Positions 22,765 to 35,142 of a stretch of 64,000 nucleotides of DNA are shown one piece after another. The stretch lies in contig JNEM01010781.1 in NCBI GenBank assembly GCA_000697335.1, forward strand, positions 16,833-80,832. The letters run 5' to 3'. The notes below the pieces were generated by a model. That model saw only the letters and a list, made by a program, of their open reading frames with translations, made no database searches and had not been told where the DNA came from. The position numbers and the translations under genes were made by a program. Source of the DNA: Conidiobolus incongruus B7586 (taxonomy: Eukaryota; Entomophthoromycota; Entomophthoromycetes; Entomophthorales; Conidiobolaceae). Within the stretch, counting starts at the first letter, position 1, and each line of letters starts with the position of its first letter.

Positions 22765-25700
22765 ATGGTTAAATCTAAAAAACCAGACAATTCCACATTA
22801 AAAAAGACCAACTTTAAAAACTTGGAAAGGGTATTGGATAATAAGACCTTATTAAAATCTATAGCGGAGATATTAGACCAAATTCAACGTCCTAACCTAC
22901 ACCACAAAAAGTATTTTTTAAATTTTTTGAAATTACAGGAGAAATATCAAGTTGAGGAATTTACCAACGGCTTTATATTTTTATTGAATAAAATATTAAC
23001 GTGTAAGAAGGATTTGATACCCAATAGAATTTTAAAGTTTTTAGCAAATTATTTGATATTTGCAAAAGATGAGAGTAAATTCTATATTATATTAATAATG
23101 AGTTTAAACTGAATTTTGTTGATATAGTTGATAATGACGATAATATGAAAACTGATGAAGATGACAATACTACAATGATTACTCAATTTGCTGAAGGAAT
23201 TTTAAAATTTTATCTTCCTGGACTAGATGCTAAAGAGCGCTTAGTTCGTTTGAGATGCGCTCAATTGGTTGCTATATCCATTGATTTTATTGGAGCTGTA
23301 GAGTAAGTCAAATAGCACTGATTTTTTTTATCTGTGTTTATTCATCGATCAATATAGTGAAGATTTTTATGTAAAACTAAGAGACACTTTAATCCAAAGA
23401 AGTTGTGATAAAGAATCCTCGTTCAGATACCAAATCGTAATCGCTTTATCTAGGTTGCAGGATGAGAATGATGAAACCGATCCTGTTATTGATAAGTTGA
23501 TCAGTATACTGCGCACTGATCCATCTGCAGATGTTAGAAAATGTGTTATTATGCATATTATACAAAATGAAAAAACTATACCATTTTTAATCGAAAGAGC
23601 CAGAGATTTGGAGCCAAATATTAGAAAATGGATCTTTTTGAAAACTATGGATGATATTGGCGATTTTCGATTATTATCAATTAAACAAAGAGAGCATTTG
23701 TTAAAGAATGGAATTTCTGATCGTGATGAAAATGTCAAAAACGCTTGTCTCAAGATGCTGTCATCTCATTGGATGCCCACAGTAGGAGATGACCTACTTA
23801 GTTTACTGGAGAAATTAGATGTGATGAATAGTGACGTTGCCGAAGTAACTCTTTATGCTTTCTTTAAGCTTCATCCTCAAGTGGTTCAAGATTTTTCTAT
23901 TCCAGAAAATGCCTTAGATGATTTAACATCTGAATCTTCTTTCCTTATTAAAATCATATTGAAATATTGTAACGATAACAAAATGGAAGAAAAATTATTT
24001 AATTTATTGCCTTCTCCAATGGAATTAGCCGCGACCTTAGAAAAGCATCATTCACTATCCGTTACATGTGAGGATGACGTCTTGAAAGTTGAATATGATT
24101 TCATCGTCTTACAACTTCTCGAAATTGGTGCAATGTTAGATTTTGCTGACGAAGCTGGTAGAAGAAAGATTTATGAAATGTTGAGATATTTATATTCAGT
24201 TATGGATGAAAATGAAGACATTATTTGTGCTATGGCTGTTGTTATGAAAAAGTTATCAAATAACGAACTTGACTTTTCCCGTACTATGGTTGAAGTAGTC
24301 TCTGATGTTTGTGAAGAATTTGGATCCAATGGCGATTTCAAAGAATTTATCGGAAATTTAGAGAAAGCTGAATTTGAAGACGAAGACGAAGAAACATTAA
24401 GCGATGAAGATGCTCGCACCTTATCCATTTTGATGAAATGCTTACTTTTAGTGAAGAGTACTTTACAACAATGTCAGCTTCCTTTAGTCAAAAACACTGT
24501 ATTGTATGGATTATTGAATGATTTAGTATCTCCAGCAGTCCAGAGCTCAATTGAGGTTTTAAGACATTCAGGTTTGGTCTGCTTAGGTTTGTATTGTATG
24601 TTAGATCGTGATCTCTCTTACAAAAATTTTTCTGTATTCGCTCACTCTTGTCAAAAAGATGAAGATGATAATAGAAATTATTGTTTGAAGGTAGATTATT
24701 ATATTTATTTTTACTCTATTATTAATATTATCTAGATTATTTTTGATCTTTGCGTGATTTATGGTATTCATGAAGGCTCTTTCAAGATATCGGTAATCCT
24801 AAATTAATCATTTGTTTATTTTTTTTATTAACAAAATATTCAGCAAGAGAGTTTATTTACATTCTTTAAAAACGCCTTAAAAGATAGAGAATTGGAATTC
24901 CAAGCTATAGCATGCCAGGGTCTCGCTAGACTTTATATGGCAGACTTGTTGACGGATGATGACATTTTAAGTCGTCTTATTTTCCTTTACTTTGTCCCAA
25001 CAACTCAAAATAGTTTGAAACTTCGTCAATCTCTCCATTATTTCTTTTCTGTTTATCCTCGTGCTGCGGTTAAAAATTTGAAAATCGTTCAGAAGGTGAT
25101 ATTCACAATTAATACTAATTAATGTATATTAATTTTAAAGTTTAGGCGTTTGTTCCATCCTTACTGAAACTCTACCTCACCCATAAAAAGATTAGTAACA
25201 AATATGAAATGATCACGCCAATCCAAGTTGCACAACTTTTAGCTGATTGGACTGATCCAAACAATATAGAGTAATTACCTCGCTTATTAATTTCTAAGTA
25301 TAATTACTTATATTTTTATAGAAATCCTGATGATGCAGCAAAAAATGTTCATGGTGAAATCGCATTGGAATTAATTAAAACTTCTATCCAGGAACCATTA
25401 GGTAATACATCTTTTTATTTAAATTTAAAATAGTTTTCATAATATTTTATTAGAAAATCGAAAACTTTTAATTCAATCATTATCTAAGCTTTCAATCAGT
25501 TCAATTACATCCCTGAACTTGATAGCCAATTTGGAATATATAATTTCTGTATTTAAAGAGGTAAATTGGTCAAGATATTTATAAAATCATTGTTAATAGT
25601 ATATTTAGAAACGATCATTTCCTGATAAATTTACTCATAATACATTTACAAAGTTTTCCGACCTAGTAAATAAAACTAAACAATCGCTCGTGCCAGAATC

Positions 25701-25787
25701 CTCCGATTCATTTATAGAGAGGCATGAAACTCCCAGTGGTACTATTGACCCTCAATTAATTGAGTTTGCTGATAATATTCGAGCTGG

Positions 25788-25819
<32 letters not shown>

Positions 25820-25947
25820 ATCAAGTACTAACTCTATTTAAAGAAAAAGCTAATAGCGTGTCAAAGACAGAGTACCTCTCAAAGCAACTTAAGAGAGAAA
25901 TCGATGCAATGTTATCAGAGTGTTCAGATGAAGAATCAGATTTTTAG
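22765..25947 (+). CDS. YCG1: condensin non-SMC subunit CAP-G / Ycg1
   Basis: Ten exons: 22765-23074, 23128-23302, 23358-24690, 24736-24792, 24844-25095, 25146-25270, 25322-25401, 25454-25560, 25609-25786 and 25844-25947; 906 residues. The protein is a stack of HEAT repeats. Diagnostic stretches include LVRLRCAQLVAISIDFIGAV, DTLIQRSCDKESSFRYQIVIALSRLQ, DPSADVRKCVIMHI and LEPNIRKWIFLKTMDDIGDFRLLSI, then the Cnd3 C-terminal half with VLRHSGLVCLGLYC, FQAIACQGLARLYMADL and LRQSLHYFFSVYPRAA. With Brn1 it forms the DNA-binding groove of condensin, needed for mitotic chromosome compaction. The start MVKSKKPD is the first ATG of the frame; it is preceded only by non-ATG codons. The length is a little under the family's usual 1,000. 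The ninth intron starts inside a TA microsatellite (25788-25808). Confidence 0.94.
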
Positions 25948-26502
25948 AATTATATTGCCTACTTAAACCTGGCAATTAATGCTAATTCTTATTTATGAAC
26001 CTTTGCTAATGTATTATTAACATATATAATTTATCTCAACTTTAATCCTTGATTGTCTTTATACTGATTATAAGATTCATTCATTAATCAAGTAATAAAT
26101 TTTTCAATTTTTAATTTTCGTCCTTGTTTTGTGAGTATTTCCGAATTAACTATTTTAATATAATGTTTTGGATACATTTTCAATGTATCCAAAACATTCT
26201 ATCACATATTTTAAATTTACAAAACTGACACTAGACAAATATATAATCAGGTTCAATTATAATATATATATTGCCAATAATATTTTTATTATAACCCAAT
26301 ATATGACATGAGATTTATCAAAGAAAAATTATATTTATAGGATATTTTGATTGTAATATTTTAAATCATTATGTTAAATTTTTTAATTAAAAATGTAATC
26401 CCATAAATAATTAAATGTTACATTCTCTTTAAAAGGTTAATGAATAAATTAATTATTTTGTTAACTCTATATATATATATACATTCATAATAAAAAAGTA
26501 AA
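25948..26502. other. YCG1-RMT2 spacer
   Basis: 555 bp containing a perfect hairpin (listed separately) and, close to the RMT2 start, a TATATATATATATA run at about 26468-26482, some 20-35 bases before the ATG. Confidence 0.5.
26162..26198. repeat. perfect 17-bp inverted repeat with 3-nt loop
   Basis: AATGTTTTGGATACATT, loop TTC, then its exact reverse complement. It stands 215 bp after the YCG1 stop codon, beyond where a short 3' UTR would be expected to end, and 300 bp before RMT2. In RNA it would form a strong stem on either strand. Confidence 0.9.
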
Positions 26503-27576
26503 ATGAGTGATCTTACTGATAATGAAATTAACTTTGGAATTAAATTTAAAGGAGCTTGTGTTCGTAATGATATTCAAGAAGCTCTCAATTTATTGAAAGA
26601 AGAACCTGGCTTAGTTTGGTTCAGAGACGCCGATGGTAGATCACCTCTCCATTGGGCTAGTGCTTTAGGAAGCGAGGAGTTGGTTATTGCACTATTGGAA
26701 AATAGACACCCATGGAATGTGATTGATAATGACGGCAACTCTGCTGGCGACGAAGCCGATGCTCACAAACATCCTGCAGTGTATCAACGATTGGTTGAGG
26801 CTGGTGTCAGAGCTGAAATGATTCTTTCTATCATCAACAGTCAATTCGAAGCTGAAGAGGAAGATGAAGATCAAGAAGAAAAGCAAGGAGACGAAAATGA
26901 CGCTATTGATTCCAATCAAAATATTCCAAATGCTGACTATTTAAATATGCCATTAAAGTTTGATGATGATAAAATTTTAGATTTTGATAATAATGGAGTT
27001 ATGATGGGCTGGGAAAAGCCTCTGATGGATCGTCATTGCGAGATTATTGCTCCTAAGCCTGGTTTACATGTAATTAACGTTGGATTCGGTATGGGATTCA
27101 TTGACCGTGCTTTACAAGCAACTCAACCCGCTTCTCACACCATCGTAGAGGCTCATCCTGATGTTTACAAGAAAATGCAACAGGACGGATGGTTAGACAA
27201 GCCTAATGTGCGTGTAATTTTTGGTCGTTGGCAAGATAAGATTGAAGAAATTTGTGACAGGGAGTACGATGGCATCTTCTTCGATACTTTTGGAGAATAT
27301 TATCAAGATCTCAAACAATTCCACGAACTTTTACCCAATATTCTCTCCCCCGAAGGTACCTATTCTTTCTTCAATGGCCTTGGTGGCGATGTGAAATTGT
27401 TCCACGATGTATACTGCCAAGTTGTCGAATATCATTTGAAAGAAATTGGTATTTCAATTGAGTTTGTAACCATGGAAATGGATCCTGATTCCTGCAAGAT
27501 TTGGGATGGTGTTAAGAGAAGATACTGGCAATTAGAGAAGTATCATTTACCCATTTGTAAATTATTACCCTGTTAA
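26503..27576 (+). CDS. RMT2: protein arginine N5-methyltransferase 2
   Basis: A single-exon gene of 357 residues, the usual length for the family. Residues 15-100 form ankyrin-like repeats (GRSPLHWASALGSEELVIALL). A strongly acidic linker (EAEEEDEDQEEKQGDEND) occupies about 116-133. The RMT2 domain follows, with the S-adenosylmethionine-binding HVINVGFGMGFID at 189-201, the acidic loop end IVEAHPD at 214-220, and the FDTFGEYY segment typical of type IV enzymes in place of the PRMT double-E loop. In yeast the enzyme methylates the delta nitrogen of an arginine in ribosomal protein uL11 (Rpl12). It is known from fungi and plants. It converges with OLA1, with 177 bp between the two stops. Confidence 0.96.
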   Translation: MSDLTDNEINFGIKFKGACVRNDIQEALNLLKEEPGLVWFRDADGRSPLHWASALGSEELVIALLENRHPWNVIDNDGNSAGDEADAHKHPAVYQRLVEAGVRAEMILSIINSQFEAEEEDEDQEEKQGDENDAIDSNQNIPNADYLNMPLKFDDDKILDFDNNGVMMGWEKPLMDRHCEIIAPKPGLHVINVGFGMGFIDRALQATQPASHTIVEAHPDVYKKMQQDGWLDKPNVRVIFGRWQDKIEEICDREYDGIFFDTFGEYYQDLKQFHELLPNILSPEGTYSFFNGLGGDVKLFHDVYCQVVEYHLKEIGISIEFVTMEMDPDSCKIWDGVKRRYWQLEKYHLPICKLLPC

Positions 27577-27753
27577 ATGGATAGATAATAGAGTTTCATA
27601 CAATCTAATATGATGATATATTTCTGGCTAATAATATTTTGAATTAATAAATCATAATCACTAAAATATTTCATTGAATATTAAAATAAGAATACAGTTA
27701 TTTTACATAGTGCTTAAAAAACACATTCAAAATCATTTATTATAACAAAGTGT

Positions 27754-29106
27754 CTATTTCTTTTTAGGAGCAGTAACATTAAATTTGAAATAGATAATAT
27801 CACCATCTTCAACGATGTAATCTTTACCCTTTTGATTGTATTTACCAGCAGCCTTGACAGCAGATTCACTTCCCAATTCCTTAAGATCGTTAAATTTCAT
27901 GACTTCAGCCATGATGAAACCACGTTCAAAATCGGTGTGAATAACACCAGCAGCTTGAGGAGCCTTGGAATTCTTACGAACAGTCCAGCAACGAACTTCA
28001 TCAGGACCAGCAGTGAAGAAATAGATGAGTTGTAAAGCATTATATCCTGATACGATGATCTTAGGGAAAGCAGAGATAGTTTCTAATTCCTTCAATCTTT
28101 CTTGCTTAGCGGCAGGTTCCATTAAACTGAGTTCATATTCCAAAGAGGCAGAAAAAGGAATAAGGAGATCTCCAGGACTGTTGGCATCAATCCAGGCCTT
28201 GATCTTAGGGAGCCACTTGTTCTTCTTTCTAACATAGTCTTTTTCACTGCAGTTAGCCAAATAAATAACAGGCTTGGCAGTGATCAATTGAAGACTATTG
28301 ATGACTTCAACTTCCTTGTTGTTCCAATCTCCCTTACGAACATCTTTTCCTTCATCAACGACCCACTTGCGAACCTTTAAAAGAATTTCGTATTCTTCCT
28401 TATTTTGCTTATCTTGAACACCACCACCAGCACCAGCTCTTTTAACTTGCTTTTCAAGGGTTTCGATATGTTTGTTCAAAAATTCTTCATCCTTTAATCT
28501 TAATTCAGAATGAATGATTTCCAAATCTCTAATGGGATCAAGTTCTCCTTCAACGTGAATAACATCTTCATCAGAGAAAGCACGGCAAACGTGGAAGATG
28601 GCGTCGACGGCACGGACATGACTTAAGAAAGCGTTACCTAAACCAGCACCACCAGCAGCGCCTTTAACTAAACCGGCAATATCAATGACAGTAAGATAGG
28701 CTGGAACTTCAGATTTGGGTTTATAAGTTTGGTTTAACCAATCAAAGCGCTCATCAGGAACAGCAACTCTAGCTTCAGCGGGATCAATGGTACAGAAAGG
28801 GAAATTTTCAGCAGGGGCAGCAGAATTTGTAATAGCATTAAAGAAAGTAGACTTTCCAACGTTAGGTAAACCTACAATACCAATTTTCAAGTTGTTAGAG
28901 GGACGACCCAATAAAAGTTTTTCTTCTTGGACAGCTTTCTTAGGAGGCATTTTCTTTTTTAATAATATTGAATTAGAAGTGAATGAACGGTAAAAATTTA
29001 AATGTAATTTAACGTTAATAGATGATTTTAATATTGAAGATGACCTCGTAACTAAATTAAAATTAACGAGTAAATTCATTGATAACGAATTGATCAACCT
29101 CATCAT
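27754..29106 (-). CDS. OLA1: Obg-like ATPase 1 (YchF family), with N-terminal extension
   Basis: A single-exon frame of 450 residues. From Met53 ([17 protein letters not shown]) onwards it is a standard OLA1: P-loop GLPNVGKST at 79-87, [11 protein letters not shown] switch II, ANCSEKD in place of NKxD, which gives ATP rather than GTP preference, the coiled-coil arm with KRAGAGGG, and the C-terminal TGS domain ([16 protein letters not shown] to the end). OLA1 binds ribosomes and is linked to translation and stress. Ahead of Met53 the frame is open for 52 residues that contain Arg, Lys, Ser, Leu and Asn but no Asp or Glu, and include YRSFTSNS, like a mitochondrial presequence with cleavage site. 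A start at 28950 gives the cytosolic 398-residue form; a start at 29106 gives the longer one. Both may be used. Confidence 0.95.
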   Translation of the reverse strand: MMRLINSLSMNLLVNFNLVTRSSSILKSSINVKLHLNFYRSFTSNSILLKKKMPPKKAVQEEKLLLGRPSNNLKIGIVGLPNVGKSTFFNAITNSAAPAENFPFCTIDPAEARVAVPDERFDWLNQTYKPKSEVPAYLTVIDIAGLVKGAAGGAGLGNAFLSHVRAVDAIFHVCRAFSDEDVIHVEGELDPIRDLEIIHSELRLKDEEFLNKHIETLEKQVKRAGAGGGVQDKQNKEEYEILLKVRKWVVDEGKDVRKGDWNNKEVEVINSLQLITAKPVIYLANCSEKDYVRKKNKWLPKIKAWIDANSPGDLLIPFSASLEYELSLMEPAAKQERLKELETISAFPKIIVSGYNALQLIYFFTAGPDEVRCWTVRKNSKAPQAAGVIHTDFERGFIMAEVMKFNDLKELGSESAVKAAGKYNQKGKDYIVEDGDIIYFKFNVTAPKKK

Positions 29107-29662
29107 TCTTAATTTATTTTATCTCTATACAATAAATTCAATAAATTTAAATTGTGGGATATTATTTCATTTCAAAATAATCATTTCATTTTTCTTAAAT
29201 TATAAATTATTAATATATTCATTATTTTTAAATATATAATAAATCACAAATGATTAATTTATATTGAAATTAAATCATTAGAAATAAAGAGAAATATAAT
29301 ATAATAAATTTTTTTATAATATTTTGATAGTTAAATGGTATTTACTCTATATAGATTGAAAAAGATTTTTATTATATATATTGTTGTATAAATAGCTGAT
29401 ATATATCTAATAATGATTTTTGTATTAATCAAAATAAAACATTTAAAATAATCCTTAAAAATATTTATAACTTTTGAAATATTTAAAATAGCTGAGTTAA
29501 AGCTTTAGAAAAGACGATTTATAAAAAGTAGTAGTTGAATAAATAATATTAAAATCAACAAAAATAATTATGGTTTTAAAATTTTTTCTTAAATTAAAAT
29601 TGAAAAAACAACAGTTAGATATGATTTGAAAAAGGGTAGTTTGATATAAATATACAGTGGAA
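29107..29662. other. OLA1 promoter and BOI-like 3' flank
   Basis: 556 bp between two minus-strand genes, extremely AT-rich. A 64-codon frame at 29497-29691 overlaps the end of the next gene and appears spurious. Confidence 0.5.
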
Positions 29663-31848
29663 TCAGTGAGGAAGATCATTATCCAGTTCATCCTTAGATG
29701 TAAAAACGGAACTCGGTGGTCGAGGAGCCAATTTTCGAGCTACATGTAGCGGAACAGTATTCACAGTGCAAGATGTAACAACAGGAGCTAAATAATTTCA
29801 TTAGAAATTAAAGCTATCAAATAATATAGTATAAACTTACCAGATATATCACGATTGATTGCTACTTTCATCAAAGATTTGATCCAGTCTTGAGCTTCTT
29901 CTTTTAATTCCGCTGCAAAATACAATGGCTTGTTTTGGGGGTGAACAAGTTTGAAGCAGTATTTTCCAGGATTGATTGTTGGATCAGGTATAGGTTTATA
30001 CCCTCTAAGGTCAATTTCTCCCTTGGGCTTCTTTTCTTTATCAGAATAATAAAGCAGTAATCTATGTCCTTTCAAAACGCACCAACGATCATTCCAAAGC
30101 TTGCAGGTTTTTCCTTGCTTCCTAAGCCATCCAGCAATGAGTATAACATCTGGATTTTGAGGAGGTGTGGGAGGACGAGCAGAATCAATATCATAGCTGA
30201 TAGAACTGGGATTCATACCATTTTTGCCATGCGATAAGGCTGGTTTGTAAGGATTGACTAACTCTGGATCAGGAGGTGGAGGACGGGACCTATCTGATCT
30301 GATTGTGGAAATCTCCTAATGATTTTCAAAGTAAAAATGATTAGTGAGATGTTGTTAATAATAAAATAAGAAATACCTCATTTTGTACAGAAAATGATAC
30401 TTGTTTTTTAACTGATGGTCTGGGTGTTTCAGGCTCGGCTGAGTGGTATGAAGGGGGAGGTGCGCTGTGACTTGGAGGAGGAGGACCAATTGGTGCATCT
30501 GGAATATCTTCATCTTCTTGATAATCTGAGAGGTTTTCATCAGAATCTGTAAAACTATTAATTTCTCGAGAGCCAGAAGAAGGTTCCTAAATGAATTGTT
30601 TAAACTCTATATGAAATACATGCCAAAAAGCATTTACTTGTTGTTCTGCTATATCATCTACAGGATGATAACCTGGCGATGATTGAAGCCATTTTTCAAT
30701 GCTAGATTTTTCAGTTACAAAATTGGAAGCTTCATTAAATAGAGGTTCATCAGGATATGAGCTACCGCCAGCACCTGAATGTTTACCAACCTCTAAAGGA
30801 GAGGAAAATTCTCCATCGAATTGTCGATTGATTTCTTGTCCGTTTTTAGCCTTAAGTTTGTTAGAAGATGACTGGGAATTGGTATTGTTATTGGAGCTTG
30901 ATTTATGGTTTTGGTGTGATCCATTAGCAGTACCAGGAACTTGATTGATTGGAGCGGAAGCATTGGACTCTGATTCACTAAGAAGACCATATTGACGCTT
31001 TAAATGAGTGATGGCAGTATTCACGTTGAATCTTTTTCCAAATTCGGTAATACCTATTTCTTTCAAAGTATCCAAATTTAAAGCTAATAAGGCTTCTCCA
31101 TCTATTTCATGGTGCTGAAACCTTGGGATAAGTCTTTCCAAGTTGATACTTGCTAACCACTCGCCAACCGTTGCAACATCCCAAAGATAAGGAGGTTGAC
31201 CATTTCCGGGGAGCTTTGAGTTAGAGCCAGTAAACACTTCGGATTGTCTGTACATGGATCTTCTAGGTGCGCTTGGCTGTTTGGTAGCATCCTTATGTTT
31301 TATAGAATTTTTCAAATTAGATTCAGGTTTTGAAGACGAGTGTTCAGAGTCTAATGCTTGTTTAGGTACAGTTTCCTTTGGACTGTTCAAATTTAGAGCG
31401 TTATTGAGCTGCTTAGAAAGTTCGGCTTCTCTTGATTCTTCCAAGTTATCTTGGTCAGATGTGGTAGGAAAATAGGGGTTATGATTGGATGGAGAGCCAT
31501 GAGAGTTGGAAGGTTCAGAATTCCAAGTTGATTTACTAGTTTGCTGATTCGTGTTAGAATTTTGTTTTTCGGAATCCATGGGGCTCAAAGGGTCTATAAG
31601 TGTAATAAAATTCATTGGAAATAAACCAATTTCTCCTCGAATATTTTGACCCTAGAATATTTAATATTAATTTATAAAATTATATAAAATACACTTGTAT
31701 TAAATATTACCTGCCACCAACCATCATTATAAAGGTCATCTTTTTCTATGACTAACACTGGCTCACCAGCTTTCAAAGAAATTTCATCTTCATTGGTAGC
31801 ATTGAAGTCATGAATAACATAAGCTGTCTCATGAGTGGTGGGTTCCAT
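29663..31848 (-). CDS. SH3-SAM-PH scaffold protein, Boi1/Boi2/Pob1 type
   Basis: Five exons on the minus strand (31848-31711, 31651-30638, 30586-30377, 30315-29841, 29787-29663), 653 residues. An SH3 domain occupies about residues 7-63 (AYVIHDFNATNEDEISLKAGEPVLVIE, DGWWQGQ, GLFPMNFI) and is split by the first intron. After a Ser/Asn-rich linker a SAM domain lies at about 201-268 (WDVATVGEWLASINLERL to AITHLKRQYG). A disordered, proline-rich stretch (PIGPPPPSHSAPPPSY) follows, then a PH domain at about 512-610 (AGWLRKQGKTCKLWNDRWCVLKGHRLLLYY to AQDWIKSLMKVA). This order is that of budding-yeast Boi1/Boi2 and fission-yeast Pob1, which link Cdc42 signalling to exocytosis and actin at growth sites. 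The short tail after the PH domain has one more proline motif. Confidence 0.93.
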
Positions 31849-34740
31849 TCGATGTTATTTTATAATTATCAGAGTGAAGTGTTAAATAAAGTGAATAAGG
31901 ATAAATAGCGCAATCTATGTGATAATATAGGATAATGGGAATTGAATGCAGATTGTTGGGAATCGTTGTCTCAATATCAAAAGAATACTCAATAATTGAA
32001 TTAAATGGATATTATTTACTTATTGATATTGAGAATAAGTGTCGAGTATTATGAATTGAATTAAACTATTATATTTTAAATTAATTTATTTAATTCGTAA
32101 AATAGGAATAGGAAAAAGATATAATAATCAAATATAAGTAAATGAAATTAAGTTTAAATCAATCAATTCATGCTAAATTTTCATTTAATCAAAGCCAAGG
32201 TCCGCTTGTAATAGACACCAGTGATTGGCTCATTTGGATTATTAATGAATTGAATCAATTGTGCACTGATCACATCATCCTCTTACAAATTAATTTTTTA
32301 TTTTTCCTTGTCATATTAAATGAGCTATTTTAATTAATTGATAATGTATTGGGAATAATTTTTATTAATGTACATAGATTAAACGAATTAAAATTAACTT
32401 TAAACAAGTAAAAATTTTAATTTTATTGGGTTAATTAATGTTACCAGCTGACTTGAAAAATATTTGGTACAAGTACTCAATGAAAAACTGAACATTATTC
32501 AAAATGCATAGCTTAATCTAATATACATGAAAGCATTTATTGGACTCTACAAAGAAATATGTAAATAATACTAAAATTTACATAATTGGTAGCCATATAA
32601 TGCCACCAGTCCGATATTTAGTATTGTAAGTATATATATATTTCTCTATTCAATTAATGCTCTAAACTTTACCATACTTATTTCCAGAGAATATTGAAAT
32701 TTCAAATTGAGGTTTATTAAATCTTTTTATGGAAATACGCATATACTAATTGATTAAGCGTTAAATAAACTTGTTTCACAAGCTATTCAACAAACAATGA
32801 ATTGCAAAGTTATTCATTTGAAACCACATTAAAAGCATTCAGTTTAATATAGCTTTTAAGAATTCAATGTATTATTATTACGAATTATACTAAATGTTTC
32901 TCTGATGTCTGCATTTTTGATTTATTTGAGCATGATACATTATTGGTAATTTAAATATTAAAATTAGACAAATCACCCTTCAATTTGAGTTAGGTTAAAA
33001 ATACTATTATACTGAGCTGAATCGCAAAAATGTGTCTTCTTATTTGTTTGTTTTAACAGTAAAATCTCTCAAAGCACCATTGAATAAATATACTTAAAAT
33101 TCGTTCAAAATATGATAACTATAGATGCTGATTTTTGAAATTTGGAGAGTTAATTTGAAAAATAGCGTGTGATTCAAATGTAGATGATATGTAAAATTAT
33201 ATCATTTAATTATTGTTGATATGACTTTTGAAATTATCATACCAATTATTCCCATATTAAGAGCACATTTAACAATATCAAACTTTGAAGTATCATTATT
33301 TGTTATGTAGAAATTCAATGATTTAAAAAACCACTTTTCCATTTTAGATTAAAATTTAAAGAAAATATATTTTGGTTTTATAGATAATTTACTAAGCATT
33401 TGTCATAATAAAGCACCCTTGTATTTTACAATGTATGTTAAAGAAACTAAAATCGGAAAATATTCATTATGTAAATTTTCAAACGTTGGTTGAATGTTTT
33501 TTGCAAAAATAGCGTAAGCAAATGAAACATGAACATCTTGTACAGTTACTTGAATTTTTTGTTTCTTTTTATTTAAACGGAATTGTGAATTGATAAACAA
33601 CAAGAAATGTTTTATCTCTAGACTATATTAAAAATTGATTATAAACTTGGAAATATAAAGTTTATGTATTAGGGCATTTTTATGTCCACCAAAATGGTAT
33701 GAGATAATCGCTAAAATAACTATTGATTTTACTTTAAAAACATATTACATGACACTTGTAATATTGGTCTTTTAACCAACTCTTTGTTTAAAAAATATAA
33801 TAAATCATTGGGCAAAATTAATGATAAATATTATTGTCAGCTTAAAAATTTTTATCTTTAAGATTTGAATTTTTATTATATTTATTAAAATTTTTCAAAA
33901 TTGATTATAACTTTAGTTTAGCAGTTTTTGTTGTATATATAGTGTCAGAATTGATGTTAATCATCTGAAAATATAGGAATATTTTTGAAATATCATTCTT
34001 TATTTGAATTCAGGGTCAATTTAAATAACTTTTGAAACAAATAAATATCAAATAATAATCTAGTCTCATTAATAGTATTAGTTATTGGTGATATATAATG
34101 GATAGCTATTTTGATAAAATATATATTAAAAATCTTAATAGCTTTATACATACAGTATAACTTATTTATTTATTTATTGAATATTAAAGGATAGATATTT
34201 TTATTAATTAATACAAGTGAATATATGATATATAATTATATATTAAATTTATTTATATAACTAAAATTTCAAACTAGTAAATCAATATAGTATGGCAGAT
34301 AAAAGTATTTTTCAAATCTATATATTGTAAAATTATAGAAATCCTGAATTATTAATTCCATCATATATGTTACTTTTACTTTGTTCGTTAAAAATTGATA
34401 ATAAATTTATTATTTTAGAAATTATAATAAATAATTAATAATATATTAGATTTGTTATTTAGGTCTTTTATTAGTAATTGAATAATCATTATTAATACTC
34501 TATTTAATATAATTTTCCATCTTAGTTTAATTTTATGTTGATTAAAAATATTTTGATAAAATTGTCACTTTTATTCTTATAATAAGTATTCTTTATATAT
34601 ATATTTTAATACAAAGGATAAATTAAAAAATGATAATTATAAATTAATATAAATATATTAATAAAAATATTTTTTCTAATTAATTTTAATTATGATAAAA
34701 AAATCAAAGTAATATCAATATTTATTAATCTTGCACTATA
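31849..34740. other. 2.9-kb gene-free region left of the retroelement
   Basis: The first 150 bases are the leader and promoter of the BOI-like gene. Small frames at 32142-32333 and 33403-33603 show no recognisable motif. Composition between 32400 and 34100 is less extreme than in the adjacent retroelement, so old unrecognised repeat material is possible. It ends at the 5-bp target duplication of the retroelement. Confidence 0.45.
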
Positions 34741-34745
34741 TTTCT
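34741..34745. repeat. 5-bp target-site duplication, left copy (right copy 40849-40853)
   Basis: TTTCT directly abuts both ends of the element, as expected of integration by a Ty3/gypsy integrase. It fixes the element borders to the base. Confidence 0.85.
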
Positions 34746-35142
34746 TGTTAAAAAACTAGTTCTTTAAATTCTTATATATACTTTCATATAATCTAATTAA
34801 CTATAAATTATATGATTAATTTATACTTATATAATTAAATTAATTATATAAATAGTATTAAATTATCTAATAAACTAGGTTTTTTTTTCTTCTCAATTCT
34901 TACTATTTTTTACTTTTACACTATTTTTAAAATTAAAACTATATTCTATTAATATTATAGGATATTAACACTACTTAATATAAATTTTAATATATTAGTA
35001 ATTTATTTTAGTTTAAAGCTTAATTAAATTTTATTTATATTTATACACTATAGTTATATTATATTATTATATTTTACACCACACTACTTTTATATTAAAT
35101 TTTCTTTTATACTATATTAATTTAACTACCACTATACTTATA
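34746..35142 (+). repeat. left LTR of the fossil retrotransposon
   Basis: 397 bp, begins TGTTAA and ends ACTTATA (expected ..CA). It matches the right LTR along its whole length and is the more AT-converted of the two over its second half. Confidence 0.93.

Noticed and set aside
27832-28993. Plus-strand frames opposite OLA1
   Set aside because: Shadows of the OLA1 coding strand, with no motifs.
32142-33603. Frames at 32142-32333 (+) and 33403-33603 (-), possibly transposase-derived
   Set aside because: No catalytic motif or terminal repeats could be seen; resemblance to piggyBac-type sequence was too weak to report.
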